Positions 8,194-14,650 of a stretch of 17,341 bases of DNA are shown here, piece after piece. The notes beneath the pieces are model-generated. The model did not search any database. It saw only the letters and a program-made list of their open reading frames with translations, and was not told where the DNA came from. Source of the stretch: JAVBPA01 sp031549925 (GTDB taxonomy: Bacteria > Bacillota > Clostridia > Oscillospirales > CAG-272); assembly GCA_031549925.1 (NCBI GenBank), contig JAVBPA010000128.1, positions 1 through 17,341 on the forward strand, given 5' to 3'. The stretch's first letter is position 1. The number at the start of each line of letters is the position of its first letter. A program made the position numbers and the translations under genes.

Positions 8194-9050
8194 ATATCCA
8201 GTGAAATACGGCCTATTTTACAACTTCTGAATTCATCGAGCAATATCGCGGCGGTTCTCTCCGTATTTATCAATCCGCCGGATATAATAAAACCGCGTTT
8301 TTTTCCTATGAGTTCAAAAAGTTCGTTGTCGGTAATATCGCTTTCTACCGTTTCCAATTCCAGTTTATATCTTTGCGCAAGCTGCTGGGGATATAATTTC
8401 CGCAGCCGGGAACATAATATAATTCCCAATTCTTCAATATCCAAAACAGCATCACGTATAGCTCCGGTCAGCGCTAAATTTTCAGCTATATGCCTGTCGT
8501 CAAATTTCGGCCATAAAACACCGGGCATATCGAGTAAATGAAGCCCGATTGAAGTCGGAATCCATTGCTTTTCACGTGTTACACCCGGTCTGTCTTCTAC
8601 TTTGGTTTTTTTACCATGGGCTAAATAATTAATAAAAGATGATTTCCCGCAATTGGGTATTCCGACAATCATAGCACGGAGAGCCCGGCCGCTCATCCCG
8701 CGTTCTTCGTATCTTTGAACTTTTTCTGATAATATTCTTTTGATTTTAGGCATAACCGCCGTCATACCATCACCGCTGACGCAATCGGTTACAATACATC
8801 CGTGTTCTTCACCCGTCATTTTTAAAGTCCATTTTTCAGTCACTGCCGGATCTGCGAGAGAAGCTTTGTTTAAAACTGTAAGGAGAGGTTTTGTTCCTAT
8901 TATTTTATACAAATCCGGATTACGGGAACTTTTTGGTATGCGTGCGTCAAGAATTTCTATTATTATATCGACATCAGGCAAACATTCGCGTATAATTTTT
9001 TTTGTTTTTGCCATATGTCCGGGATACCATTGAATAACACCGCTAGGCAT
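8187..9050 (-). CDS. rbgA: ribosome biogenesis GTPase RbgA (YlqF)
   Basis: RbgA is a circularly permuted GTPase needed for late assembly of the 50S ribosomal subunit in Firmicutes. The permuted motif order G4-G5-G1-G2-G3 is seen over 287 residues: NKASLAD at 61-67, VSGDG near 91-95, the P-loop GIPNCGKSS at 130-138, PGVT with T158, and DMPG at 174-177. The N-terminal IQWYPGHMAK motif is characteristic. The C-terminal domain ends at about residue 285. It starts 4 bases after lepB and overlaps rnhB by 7 bases. GGAG for its start lies within the end of lepB at a long distance (about 15 bases). The canonical family length and all motifs are intact. Confidence 0.95.
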   Translation of the reverse strand: MPSGVIQWYPGHMAKTKKIIRECLPDVDIIIEILDARIPKSSRNPDLYKIIGTKPLLTVLNKASLADPAVTEKWTLKMTGEEHGCIVTDCVSGDGMTAVMPKIKRILSEKVQRYEERGMSGRALRAMIVGIPNCGKSSFINYLAHGKKTKVEDRPGVTREKQWIPTSIGLHLLDMPGVLWPKFDDRHIAENLALTGAIRDAVLDIEELGIILCSRLRKLYPQQLAQRYKLELETVESDITDNELFELIGKKRGFIISGGLINTERTAAILLDEFRSCKIGRISLDIC

Positions 9051-9054
9051 AATT

Positions 9055-9741
9055 TTATTTAACTACTCCAAATTTATTTAAAGGAAATATCCGGAATACT
9101 ACATGACCGATTATAAATCTTTCGTCAACAAGACCTATCCTTTTATCCCGGCTGTCAACTGAATTTCTACGGTTGTCACCCATAACAAACAGATATCCTT
9201 CCGGTATTATCATAGGAAAGGTATAATTTGGCGAAACATATCCCGCTATCATGTTTCCGGATTCACGGTTTACATAATCTTCGTCCAATTCAACTCCGTC
9301 GACAGTTACTACCCAATTTTCAAAATCAATATTCAGTTCCTGTCCGCCTTTAGCTATTATACGTTTCACAAGAGGTTCTTCATAACCGAAAATGTTCGAT
9401 TGAAATACAATAATATCACCGTTCTTAGGTTTGTAAGTCAATTCGGATAATATTAAAACATCTTTTTCTTCCAATGTGTGAGCCATGGAAGAACCGACAA
9501 CAGGCGAATGGCGGAAAGCCAGCATCATAACAATCAAAACAAAAGTAAAGGCAAAAACAATAAGCTCAATCCATTCAAAAACCGATGAAGCGAGATCTGA
9601 AACGATAAGAGGTTTTATTTTAACATCAGATATATTTATTGCGGAATCTTTATCATCAGTTTCCTGTGTCTCTTCATTTATTTGCGTTTCTTTGTTCGTT
9701 ACTTCCGAATCAATCGGTTCATTTTCGTTGTTTTGTTCCAT
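9055..9741 (-). CDS. lepB: signal peptidase I
   Basis: Type I signal peptidase cleaves signal peptides from exported proteins at the outer face of the membrane. This 228-residue enzyme has an acidic, hydrophilic cytoplasmic head (residues 1-50), one membrane anchor (about 57-77), and the catalytic domain. The Ser/Lys dyad is Ser85 in VVGSSMAHTL and Lys126 in EPLVKRIIA. The box MGDNRRNSVDSR (187-198) is intact. An oddity is His88 in SMAHTL, where Pro (SMxPTL) is usual. It starts 7 bases after the apgM-like gene and ends 4 bases before rbgA. In most Firmicutes rplS precedes lepB; here it does not. Substrates in this window would include the CBM9-like protein at 11174. Confidence 0.95.
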   Translation of the reverse strand: MEQNNENEPIDSEVTNKETQINEETQETDDKDSAINISDVKIKPLIVSDLASSVFEWIELIVFAFTFVLIVMMLAFRHSPVVGSSMAHTLEEKDVLILSELTYKPKNGDIIVFQSNIFGYEEPLVKRIIAKGGQELNIDFENWVVTVDGVELDEDYVNRESGNMIAGYVSPNYTFPMIIPEGYLFVMGDNRRNSVDSRDKRIGLVDERFIIGHVVFRIFPLNKFGVVK

Positions 9742-9748
9742 AATTATC

Positions 9749-10984
9749 TTATAAATCTCCGCTCGAAAATAATAAATTCAATAAATTATAACCGTGTTCT
9801 AAATATAATCCGGTTTTTGTACATTCGTCTTCGCAAAAACAGTCAATTCCTTCTTTTGGATTATTACTGTCATATATTATAAACGGAACAGGATCCATTG
9901 CGTGGGTTCTGGTACATATGGGAGTAGGATGATCGGGTAATATCAAAATTCGGTAAGCTTCACCGCAGTTATTCAGATATTCAATTAAAGGACGAAGCAA
10001 ACGTTCATCAATATATCCGATGGATAAAATTTTATTTTCAAGTTCCGCGCGGTGTCCGCATTCATCCGGTGCTTCAACGTGAATAAATACAAATTCAGCT
10101 CCGTCCTTAAATGCTTCAACAGCCGCTTTTGCTTTGCCTTCATAATTTGTATGAATATTTCCGGTCGCACCCTCAACACGCAAAACATCCATTCCGGCGC
10201 ATTTTCCGATACCGCGTATTAAATCCACCGCTGATATAACAGCCCCTCTTTTATTCCATTTTTCGTAGAAAGAAGGAAGATGAGGTTTTTTACCAGGACT
10301 CCAAAGCCACATCGAGTTTGCCGGACGGAGTCCCCTTTCACGTCTTGATTTATTTATCGGATGATCCGTTAAAATTTCACGGCTGAATTTCATCATTGAA
10401 AAGAAAGGTTCAGGAGGGAGATATTCTTTAATACATTTTCCTAATATATCATGAGGACGCATAAAATTGTTAAATTCCGGAGCGTTTTTCCAAATCAAGC
10501 AATGACGGTAACTTACTCCTGTATATAAACGAATTGAACCGTTATTTGTATCTGTGGAAAAAAAATTATTTTCGAGCGCTTCGTATAATGATGTAATCAA
10601 AGCATCCGCTTCTTCAGTGGTTATTTCATCGGAACTGTGATCAATCATTATTTCATCTTCATAATTTCCGCAATTTTCGCTGATAGTAACAAGATTGCAT
10701 CTGAAAGCAGTTTCGTCAGCCGACATTTCAATTCCCATGGAAGCCGCTTCTAGAGGGGAACGCCCTTTACTGTATATCATCGGATCATAGGATAGTATTG
10801 CTAAATTTGCGGTATCACTTTCAGGTATCATTCCCTGCGGTACATTGGAAGCTGTTCCTGCGAGAGATTTTTTTGCCAGTTTATCCATTAAAGGCTTTTC
10901 AGCTATATCCATAGGTGTTTTATCGCCGAGAGATTTTATTTTATAATCAGACATTCCATCACATATTAATGTGCAATATTTCAT
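9749..10984 (-). CDS. apgM: ApgM-family phosphotransferase: archaeal-type phosphoglycerate mutase or PGM-like homoserine kinase
   Basis: This 411-residue protein belongs to the cofactor-independent, archaeal-type phosphoglycerate mutase family of the alkaline phosphatase superfamily. Metal and catalytic residues are visible: D9 in ICDGM, Ser56 in IPESDTANLAILSYDP (the phosphorylated serine position), D307 and H311 in APDECGH, D351-H352 in LPDHPTP and H361 in RTHAMDPVPF. A bacterial subgroup of this family has been proposed to act as homoserine kinase in genomes that lack ThrB. Because thrC is in the same operon, that role is a serious alternative to phosphoglycerate mutase here, but it is an inference. 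It is the first gene of the operon, behind a strong promoter, with AAGGA 12 bases upstream of the ATG. Family assignment is firm; the reaction is not. Confidence 0.85.
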   Translation of the reverse strand: MKYCTLICDGMSDYKIKSLGDKTPMDIAEKPLMDKLAKKSLAGTASNVPQGMIPESDTANLAILSYDPMIYSKGRSPLEAASMGIEMSADETAFRCNLVTISENCGNYEDEIMIDHSSDEITTEEADALITSLYEALENNFFSTDTNNGSIRLYTGVSYRHCLIWKNAPEFNNFMRPHDILGKCIKEYLPPEPFFSMMKFSREILTDHPINKSRRERGLRPANSMWLWSPGKKPHLPSFYEKWNKRGAVISAVDLIRGIGKCAGMDVLRVEGATGNIHTNYEGKAKAAVEAFKDGAEFVFIHVEAPDECGHRAELENKILSIGYIDERLLRPLIEYLNNCGEAYRILILPDHPTPICTRTHAMDPVPFIIYDSNNPKEGIDCFCEDECTKTGLYLEHGYNLLNLLFSSGDL

Positions 10985-11024
10985 TTAGTTAAGCAGTCCT
11001 TCTACAATTTAATATATAGAAGTT

Positions 11025-11053
11025 ATTATATCATATTTGTTAATACATAACAA
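11025..11053 (-). promoter_or_regulatory. sigma-A promoter (extended -10) for the apgM-lepB-rbgA-rnhB-yraN-dipeptidase-thrC operon
   Basis: On the minus strand TTGTTA (11048-11053) is followed after 17 bases by a perfect TATAAT (11025-11030), preceded by TGA, which makes an extended -10 element. Transcription would begin about 11018, some 34 bases before the apgM ATG. All seven downstream genes have gaps of 27 bases or less or overlap, so this is probably the main promoter of the run. Confidence 0.75.
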
Positions 11054-11097
11054 TATATTTAATTTAATTTTTTATAAACACAAAAAATCATAAATAT

Positions 11098-11151
11098 AAA
11101 AAACCGCACAACATGAAAACGGCTGCAATCCGTAAATCATATGCGGTTTTT
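11098..11151 (-). terminator. terminator of the CBM9-like gene
   Basis: A 10-bp stem pairs 11099-11108 with 11142-11151 (AAAAACCGCA against TGCGGTTTTT on the plus strand), with a smaller inner stem ACGG/CCGT at 11119-11122 and 11130-11133. On the minus strand it lies about 22 bases after the stop of the CBM9-like gene and ends in a run of T. It insulates that gene from the apgM operon promoter just beyond. Confidence 0.75.
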
Positions 11152-11173
11152 ATTTAATTAATATTTTTATTAT

Positions 11174-12085
11174 TTATCTTTTTTTATTTTTTGAAATAAT
11201 AAAAGCTGAGGAGGATGTTAAAACACAGGTTAACATTGCAAATATTGCTATATCAAATGTTTGAGCGGCATTTTGAGTATTTGATGAGGGGAGCTCAGAA
11301 TTATCAGAAACCGGTGCCTGTGTTTCCGGAGGAGCTGTTTCAAGTACCGGAGCTGCCGTCAGTTCTACAAATCCACCCATATCATATATATCATTCATTA
11401 ATCCTTGACCGTATTGAGCGATAACGGATTCACCGTCATTGAATATCGTAACGATATAGTTAAAGAAAAATTTATGACCAACTTCAAATTTTTGATCTCC
11501 TATACGGTCGATTTGATTCCACGGAAGGGCAATTTCATAGTATGTATTTGTTCCGTCCGTCATAACTTCGAATTTAAAAGGACACTCGCTGTAAATGATT
11601 AAATCAACAGAATTATCGCGGAATTCTTCTGAAACAGAACCGGTATACTTCCATTCAAGGGTATCATCTTCACTTCTGTTAACAGCAAGCTGACATACAT
11701 AAAGAGGATCAGTCGGAGCGTTATTATCCGGCAAATTTGCCAGAAGCGATAAATACATACAAGAGCCGCTGGATGCAACGGTAGGTGTATTCGCCGGTGT
11801 ATAATCATTTTCTGCGGCGCGGATAAAAACATATAAATTATCAGAATCCCAAGTTGCGTGACATTCACCTGCCGCTTTATGTTCAGAATCCGATGAATCA
11901 AACCATTCAGATTCATTCGGTTTATAAAAATCGTGGAGTTTTGTATAACAGTCATCCAATTTACCGTCAATTGTCGGAGGAGTATTAGTTCCCGCAAGGG
12001 ATATCTGATCATACGCATAAATATTTGCTGAAAATGCTAAAATAAAAACCGCTATCATAATGCAATATAAAAATGATTTTTTCAT
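11174..12085 (-). CDS. secreted, membrane-anchored CBM9-like carbohydrate-binding protein
   Basis: This 303-residue protein begins with a signal peptide (MKKSF, hydrophobic core, likely cut after A24 in NIYA). Residues about 27-242 resemble a family 9 carbohydrate-binding (DOMON-like) module: the opening TPPTIDGKLDD, the ATWDSDNLYVFIRA strand and the YYEIALPWNQI segment are typical. A Pro/Thr/Ser-rich linker (about 243-273) leads to a single membrane segment (about 276-298) and a positive end (KNKKR), so the module should be displayed on the outer face. No catalytic domain is attached. It may bind a sugar or act as a surface sensor; the ligand is unknown. GAAGG lies 9 bases before the ATG. 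It is monocistronic, with a consensus promoter and its own terminator, divergent from an ABC transporter operon. Confidence 0.75.
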   Translation of the reverse strand: MKKSFLYCIMIAVFILAFSANIYAYDQISLAGTNTPPTIDGKLDDCYTKLHDFYKPNESEWFDSSDSEHKAAGECHATWDSDNLYVFIRAAENDYTPANTPTVASSGSCMYLSLLANLPDNNAPTDPLYVCQLAVNRSEDDTLEWKYTGSVSEEFRDNSVDLIIYSECPFKFEVMTDGTNTYYEIALPWNQIDRIGDQKFEVGHKFFFNYIVTIFNDGESVIAQYGQGLMNDIYDMGGFVELTAAPVLETAPPETQAPVSDNSELPSSNTQNAAQTFDIAIFAMLTCVLTSSSAFIISKNKKR

Positions 12086-12143
12086 ATTTTTGTACCTTCA
12101 TTAATTTAATTTATAATATTTAAACGATTTTAACTACTGGATA

Positions 12144-12172
12144 ATTATACCACAGCAAAATATAACTGTCAA
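12144..12172 (-). promoter_or_regulatory. perfect consensus sigma-A promoter of the CBM9-like gene
   Basis: On the minus strand TTGACA (12167-12172), a 17-base spacer, and TATAAT (12144-12149) all match consensus, and TGG before the -10 box adds an extended -10. Transcription would begin near 12137, about 52 bases before the ATG at 12085. A promoter this strong suggests high expression unless it is repressed. Confidence 0.85.
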
Positions 12173-12173
12173 T

Positions 12174-12236
12174 ATTTCATTAAAAAAATATTTAAAAATT
12201 ATTAATTTCATTTAAAATCAATTAAATTTCATTAAA
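12174..12236. repeat. three spaced copies of ATTTCATT(T)AAA in the divergent promoter region
   Basis: ATTTCATTAAA occurs at 12174-12184 and 12226-12236, and ATTTCATTTAAA at 12205-12216, all in the same orientation. Starts are 31 and 21 bases apart, close to three and two turns of the helix. The first copy touches the -35 box of the CBM9 promoter; the third lies about 62 bases before the likely start of the ABC operon transcript. This looks like a set of regulator sites, but the region is very AT-rich and chance repeats are possible. Confidence 0.4.
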
Positions 12237-12280
12237 CATTCACATAACCGGCATTAAAATACCAAATTGAGTATTTATTA

Positions 12281-12286
12281 TATAAT
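12281..12286 (+). promoter_or_regulatory. -10 box of the ABC transporter operon, no recognisable -35
   Basis: A perfect TATAAT lies 24 bases before the permease ATG, giving a short leader with the GGAGG site. No hexamer resembling TTGACA is found 16-18 bases upstream. This fits a promoter that depends on an activator, possibly one bound at the repeats at 12205-12236, though that is inference. Confidence 0.4.
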
Positions 12287-12310
12287 CAATTTTATTCGGA
12301 GGAATATTAT

Positions 12311-13933
12311 ATGATGATAATAACTAATGCTTATTTAAGCATTATAAGAGCAAAGGGAAGAAATATTTTAATAGCAATAATTATTTTTACAATTGCGGTA
12401 TCTTCCTGTATTGCATTAGCGATTAAAAACGCGGCAAACGAAGCGGAAAATACAGGACTTGAATCAAAAGTTATAACCGGTTCTATATCAGTTGACAGAC
12501 AAAAAATGATGTCTGAAATGCAAGGCAGTTTTTCCTCCGGCGAAAGAAATTCCGCCAGCGGAGCTAATAATAATTTTAGATCTGTTATGCAGCAATATCA
12601 AGAATTATCTCTTGAAGAACTTTTAAAATATTCGGAATCTGATTATGTTAAAGATTTTTATTATACATCTTCAACATCGTTAAATACTTCCGGAGACGTA
12701 GAACCTTACAGCACCGAAAGCTCAGATTCATCAAATGATAATGAATCACCGCAGAATCAATCCGGTAATGAAATCGGCGGAGGCAGGGTAATACGTAATT
12801 TAGGCACTGCTATGGGAGATATTAATATTACAGGTTATAATTCTGAAAATGCAATGACAGATTTTATGAACGGAAATTCTAAAATAACAGAAGGTGAAAT
12901 GTTTAATACTGAAGAATCTGATATGAATTGTTTGGTATCCTATGAATTTTCAATTTTCAACGGTTTGTCGGTCGGAGATAAAATTAATCTATCAAATCCG
13001 AATAACGATGAGGAATTATATACGCTTACGATAATAGGTATTTATACAAATAGCGCGGCAACTAATTCATCAGGCGCATTTATGAATATCTTAACATCGA
13101 TGGATCCGGCAAATTTAATATGTGTAAGCTATCCGACATTAAGCAGCATTATAACTCAATCGAAACTATCGGCAATAGAAATCACAGATGAAATGGGGAA
13201 CAGTTCCACATCTGATATTAGAGAACAAACGAACGGAACATATGTTTTCGCAAATAAAGAAGATTACGAAAATTTTGGAAGTTCGCTTTCGGATTTAGGT
13301 TTATCGGAATATTATACATTAAGTTCCATGGATATAGAAAATTATGAAGCAAGTTTGCTTCCGCTTAAAAATTTAAGCAGTTTCGCCACAATTTTACTTT
13401 ATATTATATTAGCTGTCGGCGGAATAATTCTAATCGTTCTTAATATATTTAATATACGCGAACGTAAATATGAAGTCGGAGTGTTAACAGCTATAGGTAT
13501 AAAAAAATACAAAGTGGTTTTACAGTTCGTAACAGAATTACTTACGGTTTCTATTATAACAATAATAATCGGTTCAGGAATAGGCGCGCTCGCTTCGGTT
13601 CCTGTATCAAATGCGATGCTTGCTTCGCAAATCGAATCACAGGAAGCTTCAGAACAATCGCAGGAACAAAACTTCGGACGTGATGGAAGAGGAATAAATC
13701 AAAACGGAGGAGGTCCTGTTTCGGTACAAGGCGGAGGGAATTTAATAATTAATAATTTCTTCGGCGGTTCGTCTTCTCCCGTAGATTATGTCAATACAGT
13801 AAACGCAACTGTAAATTTCGTAATACTGCTACAATTGATGGGAATAGGGATATTGCTCACAGTTGTATCAAGCATAGCAGGCATAATATTCGTTATTAGA
13901 TACGAACCGTTAAAAATTTTAGCGGACAGATAA
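12311..13933 (+). CDS. MacB/FtsX-type ABC transporter permease
   Basis: This 540-residue membrane protein has the MacB-type layout: TM1 (about 18-38), a large extracellular domain (about 40-350), then TM2 (358-380), TM3 (408-432) and TM4 (503-528) of an FtsX domain. The cytoplasmic loop NIRERKYEVGVLTAIGIKK after TM2 is the typical coupling motif. Two low-complexity stretches stand out: a Ser/Asn/Glu-rich segment at 130-160, and a Gln/Gly/Asn-rich extracellular loop of about 60 residues (435-495) between TM3 and TM4 where most relatives have a short loop. Family members export peptides or lipids, or act mechanically on the envelope; the substrate is unknown. Start chosen for GGAGG 8 bases upstream. 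It is 34 bases ahead of its ATPase gene. Confidence 0.88.
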   Translation: MMIITNAYLSIIRAKGRNILIAIIIFTIAVSSCIALAIKNAANEAENTGLESKVITGSISVDRQKMMSEMQGSFSSGERNSASGANNNFRSVMQQYQELSLEELLKYSESDYVKDFYYTSSTSLNTSGDVEPYSTESSDSSNDNESPQNQSGNEIGGGRVIRNLGTAMGDINITGYNSENAMTDFMNGNSKITEGEMFNTEESDMNCLVSYEFSIFNGLSVGDKINLSNPNNDEELYTLTIIGIYTNSAATNSSGAFMNILTSMDPANLICVSYPTLSSIITQSKLSAIEITDEMGNSSTSDIREQTNGTYVFANKEDYENFGSSLSDLGLSEYYTLSSMDIENYEASLLPLKNLSSFATILLYIILAVGGIILIVLNIFNIRERKYEVGVLTAIGIKKYKVVLQFVTELLTVSIITIIIGSGIGALASVPVSNAMLASQIESQEASEQSQEQNFGRDGRGINQNGGGPVSVQGGGNLIINNFFGGSSSPVDYVNTVNATVNFVILLQLMGIGILLTVVSSIAGIIFVIRYEPLKILADR

Positions 13934-13967
13934 AAATATAATAGATTTATTGTGAAGGATAAACGAT

Positions 13968-14630
13968 ATGGAAATATTGTCTTTAAATAACGTAAGCTAT
14001 TCTTATGTCAAACGTAAAAAAGTTTTAAATAACATAAATTATAATTTTTCAACCGGAAAATTATACGCTATAATCGGACGTTCCGGAACGGGTAAAACAA
14101 CTCTTCTTTCTCTACTTTCCGCACTTACTTCTCCGAATGAGGGGAACATACTTTTCAAGGGTGATGATATAAAAAAAATTGACCGCTATAAATACCGCAG
14201 CCAATATGTAGGGGTTATATTCCAAAGCTTTAATTTACTGCCGCATTTAACGGCTGTTGAAAATGTTGAACTATCAATGAGGGCTTCCGGTAAAAACATT
14301 AATAAAAAACGAGAAAAAGCAATAGAATTGCTGTATAAAGTGGGTATTGACGAAAACGATGTAAATCGTAAAATATTAAAATTATCCGGCGGAGAACAGC
14401 AAAGAGTTGCGATAGCCCGTGCATTGTCGTATGATCCGGAAATTATATTGGCGGATGAACCTACGGGTAATCTCGATTTTTCAACACAGGAAGAAATAAT
14501 GGAAATATTCCGCAGTCTTGCTGAAAAAGAAAATAAATGCGTTATTATAGTTAGCCATTCGCAATATGTTGCTGATACGGCGGATGAAGTTTTTGAATTG
14601 GCTTCATCTAAAGCAAAAAATTCGTTATAA
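13968..14630 (+). CDS. MacB/LolD-type ABC transporter ATP-binding protein
   Basis: This 220-residue ATPase powers the permease encoded just upstream. All motifs are present: Walker A GRSGTGKT (37-44), Q-loop Gln86, signature LSGGEQQ (139-145), Walker B ILADEP with catalytic Glu164 (160-165), D-loop NLD and H-loop His197 in VSHS. The sequence NLLPHLTAVENVELSM after the Q-loop is typical of the MacB/LolD/FtsE group that pairs with FtsX-type permeases. GAAGGA lies 8 bases before the ATG. The pair has no neighbouring membrane fusion protein, response regulator or sensor kinase within this window. It converges on the amidase gene with a 20-base gap that holds only a very small inverted repeat. Confidence 0.93.
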   Translation: MEILSLNNVSYSYVKRKKVLNNINYNFSTGKLYAIIGRSGTGKTTLLSLLSALTSPNEGNILFKGDDIKKIDRYKYRSQYVGVIFQSFNLLPHLTAVENVELSMRASGKNINKKREKAIELLYKVGIDENDVNRKILKLSGGEQQRVAIARALSYDPEIILADEPTGNLDFSTQEEIMEIFRSLAEKENKCVIIVSHSQYVADTADEVFELASSKAKNSL

Positions 14631-14650
14631 ATTCCATCATGTAATGATAA

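Noticed and set aside
11599..12018. 139-codon frame overlapping the CBM9-like gene on the same strand
   Set aside because: The main frame has a signal peptide, domain and anchor, plus promoter and ribosome binding site; the alternative has none of these.
12174..12236. CRISPR-like interpretation of the three short repeats
   Set aside because: The repeats are 11-12 bp, too short, with unequal AT-rich spacing and no cas genes in the window; regulator sites or chance are better explanations.
14631..14650. ATCAT/ATGAT inverted repeat between the ABC ATPase and the amidase
   Set aside because: The stem is only five AT-rich pairs with no T run; it is too weak to call a terminator.
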